Numbered from the stretch's first letter, positions 36,701 through 49,139 are shown. The stretch: DNA of 64,000 nucleotides from Caenorhabditis remanei (GCF_010183535.1 NC_071333.1:14878587-14942586); one strand, 5' to 3'. The notes: generated by a model not told the origin, from the letters alone. Numbers and translations are program-made.

Positions 36701-39700
36701 TTAAACAGCCTCTTCCTTGATTCCGAAGGTTGCCATGGCGTTCTTGTAAATTGGTGAGGCCAAGAATCGTGGGTAGCTGTCTCTCTGCATGAGAGTGTAG
36801 ATTTGGTTCTGAGCATCGTCGAAGGTTGAAGCGGATGGGCGACCCATGTTGGTGTTGACGATCTCGCGGACACGGGAGTCCAATGAGACTTCCTTTGGTG
36901 AGAGGATTGAGATGAAGTCCTCGTAAATGATGCGAGCCTGAAAGTGTAACGGTTCAAGTTCAATTTCCCATTCTCCAAGAGATATTATTATAGTTAGTCA
37001 CACCAGACATAAGATTAATCTTTTTATCAATCCCTTCAATTGTTCACGCTCTTCACTAGACTTTACGTGTACTTTAGCAGTTTTGAGTTACTCATCACAA
37101 AAGATTAGCCTATAATGAGGCTCTAAGCGATACCCTATTATATGATTCATAATGAAGCACTTTTTCCATCTCGAACTGACCTTTTCTTCAATTTTCTCGG
37201 CATTCTTCTCCCGTTTGAGTTCCTCGCACGCTTGCCAGAAGAGTATGTTCTCATCGGAGTACTCCCCCTTCAAGAACTCCGCGAAGTACTTCTGTCCAGC
37301 TGGAATGAAAAAAATGAAAGATTGTATATTCAGTCCCCAGAGAACGAAAAACTTACATCGATGTTTCATAAGATTCTCGAATGAGAGAGACCATCCGTAG
37401 ACGATTTCGTAAGTTGGTCTGAAATGAAAGGATATTGATAAGCTTTACAGACTTTGTGGTCTTTGATTTCTGTGCTCTCTTAGTCTAAAAATAAACTGTA
37501 ATACTGATTTTTCCACCCGGATCTTTCTTAGAAACCGGAAGTCAATCACTAAATTATTTTTGGTTTCTATCTCAATTTTTTTCTTGGTTCCTATCTCAAT
37601 CACATAAGCAAATAACCCGAAATGGTTCTGTGCCAACGCTCAATTTCTATCAAGGACAGGTGTTTTGTCCATGCGGCCAATTTGGTTACTGACGTCACAC
37701 GTCACGACCACTCAGGTGATTTCCCCCTCCATCTCCAGATTTTTCTTTTGTTTTGGCAGGTTGACTTGATTTGGGAAAAGAGAAAAAAGCAAAAACAAAT
37801 GAAAAGTACGGGCCACTTCTTTATGTATGTCTCAGACTTGATTCAACCCCTTTTCATGAATGTCTAAAAATAATTATAGACGCTTGGCAACATTCGGAAT
37901 CGAATTCAATCAGTAGCGTGGTATAATTTATTTGATTAGCTCTCTTTGCGGTATCAAATATGATTGACGTTGTCGTGTTGACTAAGCGCGTCACATAATA
38001 ACCAACACTAAAGTTTACTTAGACTGATAGTCAACAGTTTTTAATAAAATGATTCTTATGTTAGGTCCAAATTAAAACACCTGCATTAAATCTGATCCCT
38101 TGAATTTTTTGACAGTGAATCACTCCTACTCTTTTATTATTATGAAAAGTAAGAACATTTTATAGTTGATTTGCGTCAATCAACGTTCGATTCTACAATA
38201 TTTGTTGTCATTATTTTCCCAGTGAGATGATTCAATACTGGAAGGAAGTGAGATACAATAACAAAATGTATTCACTTTGATGTGAGTCAACTCTGGAAAA
38301 AAATCTAAAAATCTTTTGTTCAATCAAATAAAAAATAACACTTTTCACAGTATGATTCTAATCACTGTCGCGCCAATGTGTGATCATCCATTGTTTAAAC
38401 AGTGAGCTGGAAAAAATGAACTTACGGGCCATCGTTGTCCGGAGTTTTCTTCTCGACCGATACGCTTCCACTGAAAAAATAAAAATTGGGATGATACAGA
38501 GAATAAAGACTCAGTTTTTGGTTTTCTAGTCTATTCAAACTCACTCATAATTATTTCGAAAACAGTTACGCAGAACTGCTCCCATCTTTTCCCCACAGTT
38601 ACACAGAAACCCTATTTTGACAGTTTGTCAGAGGAAGTGAATGAATAACTTTTCGAGCTAGAACTGAATTGGAAAAACAGAATCCAAATTCCACTTCAAC
38701 GAAGTCGCAGATGATGTTGATGAATAATTGATAAAGAAGACACTGGTGCTGTTGGATTAGAATTTGATGGGTCTGCTTTGAGGGGAAAAATGAAAAGGCT
38801 TGCTCCGGAAAAAAATGAGGGCAGGGTGTCTTCTTTCCTTGTTTCTTTTGCTATCCCTCGTTTTTTTCCTGCTGTCTCGTCAATAACTAGTTGAAGTCGT
38901 GGTACGGCAGGAGAAGTGGATAGGCGGAGTCCGAGAGCCAAAAAGAAACCCTAGTGCAAAAGGGTCCAGTAATGAATAGGTGTCTTCTTCACTTTTGAGG
39001 GTTTTAAAAATGGAGGAGAAGACGGAAGACTTTCACGGATTGCGTGTGGTTCGCAAGCTAGGATGGACTTTAAAAAAGTTGACTGATGGCGGCACAGAAA
39101 TAAAAGGGTGGTTCTTCTCGGCAAACACAAGCGATTGGATTAGGAGCGTCTCTTCACTTTCTTCGACAGAGTCAAGGATTAATCGTTTCGGTCATATGCT
39201 TCGAGATATTATATTGAAGGAGAAGAAGCCAAGCATATGGGATTGGCGAGAGCAAGACGAATGAGCCTCGGTCTTTTTTTGCGACCCCACTTGATTGAAG
39301 ACGGATCAAATTAGTATCAAGGGCAGCAGGCAGTGGCACTAACATTTGCAAGATTAGAAAATGAGATGTATGGGATATAAAGTACCAAAATGCATAGTTG
39401 TCAAGGCCCGCAAAATTGGCGCCAAATTCAAAAATTCAAAATTTTTTTTCGAATTTTTGAATTTTTTTTCGCGAAAAAGTCAAATTTTCGACTATCACTC
39501 GGAATTAGAAGAAATTCTGAAAAAGCATCAAAAATGGTCCACATTTTTGATGAAAAATTGAAAAAATTTCAAAAAAAGATTGGGAAAAAAGGATCATTTT
39601 TTGAAGCCGGGCCTTGAAAATTTCCTACCGGGCCTTCTATGCCAAAATGAATTTTGGATAAAAATTCTAAATGTCAATCTTCGATATACTTTTTCCCATC

Positions 39701-41032
39701 ATTATCCTTTCCTTTCCTCTATATTATTACTTTTTGCAAAATACACAGAATAATTCCCACGGGTTGGAGACGTCACTGGGAAAACATAGAAACTACACCG
39801 AACCCAAAGATTTTTAGGAAATTGTGACTGAGAATATTCTAGAAGGAACTGGCACTACTGACGTCGGCTCTCACACACAACTTTTGTATATTCCATTGTA
39901 CCTGTCGCAGACTATGACATCGTACCCTTTCAAGGATTTCGACGAGCGTTCAACAAGTTCGAGATCAAACATTGATACTCTATGCCGGAGAAAAAAATCC
40001 GCATTCCTGGAGAATGCATCTTGAAATTCGATATTTACTAGGAAAGCGGGGTGAAGTCTGCGGCCCTTATAACTTGGCGCGCTTGATTCGAGATTATTCG
40101 AGATTTCAGTTTTGAATTTAACGGAAACTCGAATGAAATTCTATACCTTCTGAATCTGGTATACGCTGTCAACCACAAGACGAGTTTATGGCGACGAGGC
40201 ATAATGATAAGGGTAGAATGAGAAAAAAGATAGATTGTGAGCAGTTAGATATTTTTCTGAGGTCCTATCTACCTGTCTAACGGAAATTAGACATAGATAC
40301 ACTAGGCTCCATCGGGAACATTGAGAGGAACATAGACAAAATGAAAAACAAGAGGAGAAGATATGTTATCATTGTCAGAAAAACATTGTTACCAAGACCA
40401 ATAATTAATAATGAAAACCTACTTTCGACGACTTGAGAAACATCCGCATAGTGAGAGACGTGCTGTTCTCAAGTAGTTACAGATAGTCTTCGGAGGGTGC
40501 GTAGGCATCGTTCAACGAGTTGGTAGAACAGAATAGAATAAAATGAGAGCGGAATGAGAATAAGAATGGGAATAAGAATCAGAAGGTGCTGACTAGTAAG
40601 CTCGTTCTGATAAAAAAGCAGAAAGTGTGGGACGACGGCTCGTCTTATATATCACGAGCGGCTCGTGGGATACTGCCTGAGCATAAATTCCCACCTAGCA
40701 ATTTGCTAGCTATTTTTCTCGAGAAATGAAGGATATTTGATGGGAGAGAATACGAAGATATTCGAGAGGAGACAACACACTGAATGCCACTCGCAGAAAT
40801 GGCGCGGCTCACAATTAACACTCTCTTCAAGAGGAAATATATTAGAATATCGATAAGTATCAAGCTAATCTTTTTATCTTTTTTTGAGAGATTCTAGGTT
40901 TTAACAATGGAAACAAGTAATTGTCATCTAATCCATTCAGAGAAAATGGCAAAATGGGAGAAATAATCAGGATAATCTTATTGCCAACTCATACCATAGA
41001 TCCGGACACCATTGATTGTTCTTCTTTTCCAT
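36701..41032 (-). CDS. rgs-2: Small RGS-domain protein (GTPase activator for G-alpha), common body plus short first exon
   Basis: The shortest model has five exons: 41032-40995, 38470-38426, 37418-37357, 37299-37181 and 36937-36701; 166 aa. The RGS box covers nearly the whole protein, from PTYEIVYGWSLSFENLM through the end. It keeps the residues that contact G-alpha in RGS4-like proteins: the DEN of GEYSDENILFW, the TNM of VNTNMG and the DSYPRFL motif. Such proteins speed GTP hydrolysis by Gi/o/q-type alpha subunits (GOA-1 and EGL-30 in worms) at the inner plasma membrane. First exon MEKKNNQWCPDL ends in phase 2 and fits the exon at 38470. It is preceded by an acceptor TTTCCAG near 41067, implying a 5' UTR exon or trans-splicing. 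The symbol is from recollection that rgs-2 neighbours nhr-27 on X. Confidence 0.8.
39401..39617. repeat. Small foldback repeat with CAAGGCCCG ends
   Basis: TCAAGGCCCG at 39401-39410 is matched by its reverse complement CGGGCCTTGA at 39608-39617. The interior is AT-rich with repeated AATTCAAAAATTC and TTTTTTTTCG blocks, and a second GGGCCTT follows at about 39631. This looks like a non-autonomous DNA-transposon remnant inside the large RGS intron. Confidence 0.5.
40423..40508 (-). CDS. rgs-2: Alternative first exon of the RGS gene (cysteine cluster)
   Basis: Minus-strand ATG at 40508 opens an 86-nt exon ending with a GTAGGT donor in phase 2, the phase needed by the common exon at 38470. It encodes about 28 residues beginning MPTHPPKTIC and ending LCGCFSSRR. 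The C-x-C next to basic residues resembles a palmitoylated membrane anchor. Nearest first exon to the body. Confidence 0.5.
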
Positions 41033-42477
41033 TGACTATCAATTCTGTACCCTATTCCTGGAAACTGGATAAAAAGGAAAAGTTGAAGTTAAATTAGAGA
41101 GGCGGAAACAATTGAAGCAGAGAACATTGGACTTCTTTGAACTTTATCAAAAATTCATACAACTACTCAACTTTCTCGATTTTCGAAAGTTTAAGAGAGG
41201 GGTAAAACGTCTTATAAACCGAAATCCCTTCTAAAAATGGAACATGTCCAGAAATGGGAGATTTACCACACGCGAACTGTCTTCCGGCGCCCGAGTTCTG
41301 CTACGTCATTATCCGTCAAAACGAGGGATGTCGCAAAGAGCAATAAAACGCCTCTCCGCAACTTTTTTCTCACGCAACCCCCACAAAAATAGCAACGATT
41401 CAAGAGGAGAAGAACCTTAAATCTCTGAGTGCTTGAAATAGACATAAGGAATCTAAATATAAACTAAAGAATATCTACTCCTCGAATTGAGTAGTATATT
41501 CAGGAGTAATAGGGGAAGCGGATCCCCAAAAACATGTTGGGGCGGAACAAAAATAGCTCACAAACAACGGGGGCCCCACATTGGGTTATGAATTTCTAAT
41601 GTTTTATTCTCCTCTTTTTGAGAATGGATAACGTTTTGAAGGATTATCTTGGCTTTTCCGTTCTACCTGCTTTTTGAAGCAGGTTCTTCAGATTGACCAA
41701 GACAACATGTTTCAAGGTACAAAACAATCTAAACTAGTCAGAAAATAAACTTCAGACATTTCAAGATTACCTGACTCTGAGCGTCACTACAAGCAGGTGT
41801 TAATTTGAATTTTCAATTGCATAGGTTTTAACTAAACGAGCTACTTAACAGAAGATCATATTCGGACACCACAATATTTAAAAAGCCATGCAAGACCAAA
41901 AACAGTTTCTGAACACCTACTTTATAGAAGACGTACGAGCACCCATCAGACGAGAGCAATCAGCCAAGTTATAGAACTTTCGGATAAAAAAGATATTTGA
42001 TAATGTTGTGAGAAAGTCGTCACAAAGTTTTGAGGCACGAGGCAAGTAAGAGAGCCTAATTAGCCACCGAACCGTTCGTTGAGAATAGGAGTCTGCCGAA
42101 GTGGAAGCAAAGTAAAGTAACGGGGAAGGCCAATACATGCATTAGTTTTGTTTTCGAATAGTCCGATCCGAGATGTGATAGAAGAAGGGCTCACCTGTGT
42201 TTTTGGCCCATAAAGGTACAGTCACACGCTAGTAACCGCATAAGGGTTGGCCCCACACCAACAACCACTGATTTAAGATTTGAATCTATCTCCGATAGTC
42301 GAATGGTTTTCTTGTGTCTCTAGAAGCTGATGGCGTATGTGTTGGTGACGATGATGAAGTAGAAGAAAAAAAGGGGGCAGGGCTTTTGGAATCAATGCAA
42401 AATATATAAGAAATAGAGGGACGTCGTGGTGATGGCTGTGGTGTGTAGAGGAGGGAGAGACTAGAGTATGTGACGGA

Positions 42478-42545
42478 CTCTCTCGTTTTTTCCTCTTTCT
42501 TTCCTCCCTAGTTCTCCCTTTCCTTTCCTTCCCACACCGCCCCAT
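42478..42545. repeat. Polypyrimidine/polypurine tract
   Basis: On the plus strand an almost pure C/T run (CTCTCTCG, then TTTTTTCCTCTTTC repeats through CCTTCC) spans this interval, flanked by GA-rich sequence upstream (42440-42470). It produces spurious long open frames on both strands. It could mark a promoter of one RGS isoform. Confidence 0.45.
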
Positions 42546-44782
42546 CCCCGAGACCCGCCTTTCCCTTTTGATTCCCCTTTCCGCGAGACCATTTTCTCCG
42601 CGTCTCTCCCAGTGTTTCCTGCGTTCGTTAAGCTCCTCACCTCTCTGGAGCAAACATGAAAAGGATCAGGAAGAGAGCCCACAGGCAGTCATACGAAAAA
42701 AAAGAACTGTTTTCTTTTTTCGAGTCAGGAATCGAAAAACGGCGCGACGACTGTGGCGCGGGGGGATATGCAACTGTGGAGAGGAGAGGTGGATTGAATT
42801 GAATAGAGAGGGAAAAGAGAGCTTTGAGCACAGTATTTGGATAGTTATATGGGAGCACACCGCAAGAGAGCTATGCTAACAACAGAAAGGTCTCAGTGAC
42901 TATCACATTACATATCATCCAACGATACCGAGGAGCTTTGGCACGGGCATGAGACATACATCCAGAAACTTATCTCCGAGAAGTTGCACAAAAAACTACT
43001 CAACACAACACGTAATGCAGGACCATTAAATTTTACTGAAATTCAGAAATCTGAGTACCGTAGTCCGCTCTGTACCTTGTAACATTTTCAGAAAAATTTA
43101 AAAGTGCTTATGACCCCAAAATGTTTCGATAACCGCGCGAGAATTGAAAGTGAGAAAAAAGAAAATAAAGAGACAGACAGTTCAATAGTATTGGAAATTG
43201 AGCGCGAGCTTAGAGCAAACATCAAACGAAAGGCAAAAGAGACATTTTCCTAATAGTATCGGAAACGGTTTCAACTTTTAGCCTAAAAACAGCAACTCGT
43301 ATGAAAAAAAAACAGTTGAAGCAGTTTTTATTATGTTGGCTGCACAGAAAACTATTCTCAGTACTAAGTTATACGAGAAAAATGTTCAGAATAAAAAAAA
43401 ATCGGTCCGGAAAGCTAGATTGAAAAACTTTTTAGAAGGTGGTGTTGTTTTCTGTATTTCTAAGAAGTCAGGAAAAAAAACTAATTTGATGAAAGTTGGT
43501 TCATTCCAGTTGTTCAGGTGATCAAAGTGAATATCACAAAGAAAGAACTTTTCGGTTGCCAAGGCTAGTCCAAGTTCTTAGTCGAACAAATTCAATGAGT
43601 CACAATCAACGAGAAATTGCTTTTGGCTTAATCGTGTTTGTCGCGGCACCATGTTTTCTGATTTTCTATTTTCTTACATTAAAGATCCGCACAGTCTTGA
43701 CGATGGAGTTGGTGGTGGTGGGAGGGGCTCCCGTAGGTCTGCGAACGTCGTTGGATTACAAGCAAATCTATTGGAGAGAGACGGCAGATTCATAGGATCC
43801 GCGTGAAGAATACAAGTTAAGAGACGGGAATAATTGACAAAAGTTTTTAAAGTCAATTTGAAGGTGGATTCCGCTGAACTTTCTCTTTTTCTCACATAGA
43901 AGAAAAATTAAGCATTCGTATGGCGCGGAGGGTGCAGCTGAAAATTTGCGAGAAGTCGATTGTGGAGTTTTCGAATAATCACGGCAATTTTCTCCTTGCA
44001 GTATGAAGAAAACATCAGACTAAGAGCGAGAGCGGAGTGTGAGTTGAGTAACCGTATGTAGTGGTTCATGGACGTGGAGATTTCAGCCGCTGGGTAGAAC
44101 AACCAATATTTTGATAATCAGTTTCTACAGAGAGGTGAATCCAGAAGAGCTTCTGTTCTCACAATAAGTATAGTTGTAACAATCGAGCTGTGATCCTTTC
44201 CTGTTTCATATTCTTGTCGGTTATCGCAACTATAAGTAATAGATGTTTACTGAATCTTTACTAAAAACCCCTCCGTGTTTCACTGGACCGCTTTTATAAA
44301 TCAGTATGAAAAATTGGAGAAAACGAATGGTTGAATAGAAATATGTATCACCAAGTATTTCTGCTCTCAGCTGGTATCAAAAAGAACTGTACAATTATTG
44401 TGAGCGTATGTTGCTCCCTCACTAAAGTACACCATTACAAACAAAACTGGGAATTTGGTGAATTAGAAATAACACGACTAATCAAGGTCCCTATTCAATA
44501 AAGCTAATGAAGATCGCGAGATGCAACTATACGAATCTTATGAGGTGAGTGGTTCAATGAGTGTAGAAATTGTATTCAGATTAGAAGGATATGTGATTCG
44601 GTACTATGAAAGTGATAAACAAGATTTCGAGTTTTTGCTTTTCGGACTTTCGAAGATTGTCTTCGAAAAATTTCGCATTGATAACAACGTGGTAACATCA
44701 AACATAGCGGAAAGTAGAGGAAAACCGGAAAAAGTACTACAATGGTCAAGACAAAGACCACCGAGTGAAGAAAAAAACTTAC

Positions 44783-45054
44783 TCTTCTGGCACTGGTTCT
44801 TCTTTTTTAGTGCCGACACAGACTTTCATCAGGTTTAAGGGCAATGTGACAAATCGACGGAGCCATGACTTCTCACCATTATTATTGTTAGGATTATTGT
44901 TACCAATTGGGATAACAGGGGTAACCGTTGTGCTAGTCGATGCGCTAGTAGATGGGTTAATTGAAGTATGTGCGGCCTGGGGTTCGATTTCCGGTAGATT
45001 TGGATTTCGAACAAATAACCCGTTGGTATTGATTGTGGGACCCACTGCAGTCAT
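44783..45054 (-). CDS. rgs-2: Alternative first exon of the RGS gene (long Asn/Ser/Thr-rich N-terminus)
   Basis: ATG at 45054 opens a 272-nt exon with clear coding composition, ending at a GTAAGT donor (44782) in phase 2. Joined to 38470 it gives a protein of about 244 aa. The N-terminal part is Thr/Ser/Pro/Asn-rich (with PNNNNG), then a basic-hydrophobic segment SWLRRFVTLPLNLMKVC, which looks like the amphipathic membrane-binding helix of R4-type RGS proteins, then acidic KKEEPVPE. The donor is consensus, but its TAA also ends the open frame, so the phase match alone is weak evidence. Confidence 0.6.
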
Positions 45055-45583
45055 TATTGGAACAAAAAGAATAAAAAAGAAAAGAAAAGTTGAGCCCTCC
45101 AGCTCAAGGGGATACTAGGTTGTGAAAGTTACGCCACAACACCTTACTGCAAATCAACGGATTCTTTGGATGACCAGGAGGGCGGGAGATAAATTCCTAA
45201 CGTTTCTCGCGCTTCTCTCCTCTTGTTTAAGTCAGGTTGACAAACACAAATGGGATGATGGGGCGGGGCATGGTGCATCCGAATGCACAATGAAAGAAAA
45301 AGAAGAGAGAACCTATGATTCGAGAAAATTTTCATGCTAGAAAATGTTAGAAAAACGGTGAAGGTTTTTCTAAAATAAACACGGTTGAATGAATCCGTTC
45401 CGTATGACTGATAGCAGACAACAGGAGATCAGTTGGCTTTCATCAAATCTGATAAGAAAATGTAATCACTAGTGTGCTTTCAGATGATCACAATAATTGG
45501 ATATCGAAAAGTGTTTGGGAAATATGTAATATGGAATGCTTGGGGTTTTTACTATGTAAGCGACCTTATGAAACGCATACTTA

Positions 45584-45902
45584 CTAGGGAAGGCCCTCGA
45601 GTCAGTGTGGAGTTATTGGTCATGACCTATATCGTTGGAAAGCTGAGAAAAGGCTGATTCCAAATATATATTCAGTTTTTGCCCTCGAGGCCTTGTTCGA
45701 GAATTTCGAGAATTTCGAGTGTTCGAGAAAAACGAGAAAAACGAATGACTTGTCAGAGGGTTCAAACTTTGACCTAATTTTTCTCGAATACCAGGCCTCG
45801 AGGGCAAAAACTGAAAATATATTTGGAATCAGCGTTTTCTCAGCTTTCCAACGATATAGGCCACGACCCATAACTCCACACTGACTCGAGGGCCTTCCCT
45901 AG
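45584..45902. mobile_element. 319-bp palindromic MITE-like foldback element
   Basis: The left arm starts CTAGGGAAGGCCCTCGAGTC and the right arm ends with the reverse complement (GACTCGAGGGCCTTCCCTAG). Arms of about 110 bp are near-perfect inverted copies through TCCAAATATAT and TTTTTGCCCTCGAGGCC, around a central loop of roughly 90 bp with GAATTTCGA repeats. Flanking TTA on both sides (45581-45583 and 45903-45905) is a likely 3-bp target duplication, typical of PIF/Harbinger-type MITEs. It encodes nothing and lies within the RGS gene region. Confidence 0.75.
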
Positions 45903-46331
45903 TTAGTTTTTAGGACAGTTGGATCACTTAGTGTCCACTTTGTGGTTTTATTGACCATTCACTCTTGACAATTATGCGTCATCATAAATTGAGTAATTCC
46001 ATATGTACATCACCTATCTTTACTTTGTCAAGTAGACTAGAATATCAGATGTTTTGTTTCTCTTTTTATCAAAGTACATGCGTCCCAATAACAAAAGTCC
46101 ATGTTGAGAGAATACAAAACAAAAAGAATTTTCAAAACTCGGAAGCAACTTTTGGATGAGAGGAGGTACTGATTCAAAAGTTATGATAAAACCGAAATTT
46201 TGTCGCTGTGTTAAGCAATAAACATAAAACTAAAAACATGATCTTAGAATTTGAAAACTGGAACGAATGTAATATGCTTACATGATTCTAAGAGACAGAG
46301 ATTCATATGAAGGAAACCAATAATCGCTTAC

Positions 46332-46447
46332 CAGCAATCCTCGAAAAAGTGCTTTATGCTGATGTGCAACTCAAAAATGTTGAATCTTCGACGATTGACT
46401 TTGCGAGAAGATTTTTGGCAGACACCGTCGTCAGAGATGAAGCTCAT
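46332..46447 (-). CDS. rgs-2: Alternative first exon candidate of the RGS gene
   Basis: ATG at 46447 opens a 116-nt exon starting MSFISDDGVC and ending ISIKHFFEDC, followed by a GTAAGC donor in phase 2, compatible with the common exon at 38470. It contains a basic patch (SSRKVNRRRF). No upstream acceptor is needed if transcription starts just 5' of it. Supported by composition, donor and phase only. Confidence 0.42.
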
Positions 46448-47941
46448 AGTAAATGATCGAACAGAATGCGTCACAGTGGAATGAAAAAAGAATGAAAAAA
46501 ATCAGCTCACACAGTTAGTGAATCTGTTTTCCGGCGGAGGGAGTCAGAAAAGTCAGAAATACGCAAAATTCAGGATTCAGCGGGTGAAGGGTGTCGTGTC
46601 TGACAAAGAGTGAAAAGCCCAGAACCGAGACAGCGTGAAGTCAGACGTGGTGAGATTCTGATAACAAGTATTTTTTCTTGTCATAAGATTATTGCGCCCC
46701 AAGAACGGCTCGCCGTGGCGTGATAAACAAACCAGCCAAAGAACACTACTCGGACAGATGAAAAATTTCCTTTTGTTTTTTCAGAAGTCTTCGTAATCAC
46801 ATGGTTTGATAATTACTCAGTGGGTGGTTTTTATATTGATTGAGCTTTTTGATGATTGGAATTGAAACTGGACCGGTATTCAGGAAGTTGGATATGGTGC
46901 AATTAATTAGCTGTAGTATTTGAGTAAAAAACAAAGAACTACACAAATTAATAAGTAAGGAATAAACCAAACTAACTTTTAATTGTATCATGTTAAAAAA
47001 CAAATTAACTTTACCAGAAGTCAATCAAAGAATCGATCATTGAAATCATCCGTGAATTGCAACCAAAATTATTAATTCCAGCCAATTATATGAATATCAA
47101 ACAAAACAAATAGAGCAATCTATTTTAATGACTTTCAAAGCAGAAACAGCCAGCGTGATGTCTCGAGCAGCAGTTTTTGGATAAGTGTATTCTATATTGA
47201 CCAGATGCACCTGTCTCAATGCTCCCTAAATTTGAGATATTTTCCATTAGTACTTCACTTGCTGACGTCGGTCACTTCCAGATGAAAATTTGACTATTTG
47301 CAAGTGCTGTTTGTTGTCTTAGATAGGTTTTGAAGTGCTCTCAATGATAACATTGTCAAAGATTGCAGACCAACAAATGATGAGCTTGAATGACCAAGTG
47401 GTCAGTCTCATCAACAACAGATCGAGGGTTTCAAGATGAAATGACCCCTGATGCCATTCAGTGGGGGGATCGTGAATCCGATTCTAGTGTATCGATCAGT
47501 TTTTCTAGTCCACGTCAACTATGTTTGGCAAATTCCCAACCAAACCCCTCAATTAGACAACTCAAATTTCGCTGACTTCGAAAGTTTGAGTAAGAATGTT
47601 TTCTGATTCTCAGAATACAATAATTGATGTTTACACATCTTATATGAAATGACATCTCCAAAAAATTTGTACTGCTCTGACGCAGGTGCTCGTGAATACA
47701 ATCGATTCAGTTTGTTGAGCCCTTCATAATATAAATGAAAATATTCGAACGAACAGGAAAGTTCACACCCAGTGAGATCATATTTTGCTTTGAGGAGAGC
47801 GGAATTCTATTGGACCATGATAAAAGTACTTTAGGAGAAAACGAAAATAGGTAAAGTTCGGAAAAAATTAAATGGACCTGCAGTGTAACACGGGATACAA
47901 TATGAACAAAAGTGACAAATTTTCCGATGATAGTAACTTAC

Positions 47942-48165
47942 AATGGATTGCAGCCACAGAGCAGATTAAATAACCCTTCGTCTTCCTCTTCGTTTTCTTC
48001 ATATTCATATTCAGAATCTTCGTCAGACATTGCGAGAATTCCAAATGAAATGAGATCATGACAGAATGAAATACGAGTGGGTTCGTAGGAAGCGTTGAAA
48101 AGCAGCTCTTCCGAGGAACGGTCCATCTTCTTTGGAATGCAGCAGAGAGAAGCAAAAAAACCCAT
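47942..48165 (-). CDS. rgs-2: Alternative first exon of the RGS gene with myristoylation-type N-terminus
   Basis: The first ATG of this open frame is at 48165 (the frame upstream opens only with TTG). The exon is 224 nt, about 74 residues, ending in phase 2 at a GTAAGT donor. The N-terminus MGFFASLCC fits the N-myristoylation consensus (Gly2, Ser6) with adjacent cysteines suitable for palmitoylation. The rest has an acidic run (DEDSEYEYEENEEEDEG) and a second Cys pair (LLCGC) close to the junction. This is a strong candidate for a membrane-anchored RGS isoform, though no transcript is available here. Confidence 0.5.
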
Positions 48166-49038
48166 TGAAAAAGTGAGTGAAATCGATTTGCGAGTTCTCA
48201 ACTTACAATTATGAAGAATGAGAGCTCGAATTCACTTCAACCGCTACCGAATTTTTTTGGCGCCTAATCACAGGTTGGCGCGGTTTGTGAAATTGGGAGC
48301 CAGAGCGCCCACGCCCAGAGTTGTAAAATATGATAAACATTAGAAGAACTTGATAACAGATCTGGTATCATACTATAAGAATGAGAGCTACAGTAATCCA
48401 GAAGGCGGAAGTCAAAAGACAAAGTGCATCAGTTAACGAGGAATTGAATAATTCAAATTTTGGAGGTCGATTATCATTTTAATACCAACACTGTTCTGAG
48501 TTTACTTTCTTGCGATCACCGATTTTCAGAAATCAAATTCAAGGAAACCCGAACTTAAGAACTTATCCAAGTATCTCTTTTTTTATTCTTTTACAACAGA
48601 TCTCTATGTTACCCATGTAACATTGAGTCCCTTAATTTTTATTCTTCAACACTTCTGCTTTCTTTTTGCATCCATTTCTCTCTTCTTTACTTCATTATTT
48701 CCGTATTTGACCAAAGCAAGTGAGCTACTAAGTGTGCCTGAGCATACGCACTTTTTTTGCAGTGAATCAGATTTAATGAGAACTGCATGATTACCAATGG
48801 AAGAAAAACCATCAGAGAATGGAGAGGAAAGCAAGCATAAAAAAGGTCTAAACTTTTTTCATCAAGTTCACGTAGCGAAAACGAGTATTAGAAGGAAAAC
48901 TACTATTTGGGACTTACAAGCTTTGTGACATAAGCAAACGGAATATTCAGGACTATAAATAAACTGTCAGCACTAAGAAGTTTAGTGAACTCTCAATCGT
49001 TTCCTTCCATATTCAGACGGTATACTGGTTGAACTGAC

Positions 49039-49121
49039 CTGGTATAAGTTTTTCCATTCTGTGTTTGATTTTGTGTTACGCATACGATGACTCTGCCGAA
49101 ACATCTCGCCACACATGCCAT
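49039..49121 (-). CDS. rgs-2: Alternative first coding exon of the RGS gene (MACVARC N-terminus)
   Basis: An acceptor TTTTTACAG (ending about 49136) precedes ATG at 49121. The 83-nt coding part starts MACVARCFGR and ends NGKTYT before a GTCAGT donor, phase 2, matching the common exon at 38470. Cysteines at positions 3, 7 and 14 next to basic residues resemble palmitoylated N-termini. Because the acceptor implies an upstream non-coding exon or trans-splicing, the transcript would extend still further right. The frame stays open through the donor, so here the phase match is unbiased. Confidence 0.45.
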
Positions 49122-49139
49122 GCTTTCTTGTTCTGTAAA

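Noticed and set aside
38980..39264. 94-codon plus-strand open frame inside the large RGS intron
   Set aside because: No recognised family and no splice context. Composition is plausible but unsupported.
42273..42860. Overlapping long open frames on both strands
   Set aside because: They are shadows of a polypurine/polypyrimidine tract (Glu/Arg/Lys on one strand, Ser/Pro/Phe on the other).
41267..43895. Four more open frames (41267-41445, 41921-42138, 42641-42858, 43678-43895, minus strand) that end in phase 2 at donor-like sites and could be further first exons of the RGS gene
   Set aside because: Each frame simply stops at the TAA, TAG or TGA inside the donor, which forces phase 2, so the match is not evidence. 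Two of them do not begin with ATG. Composition is poor or low-complexity. Transcript data could revive the one at 41267-41445.
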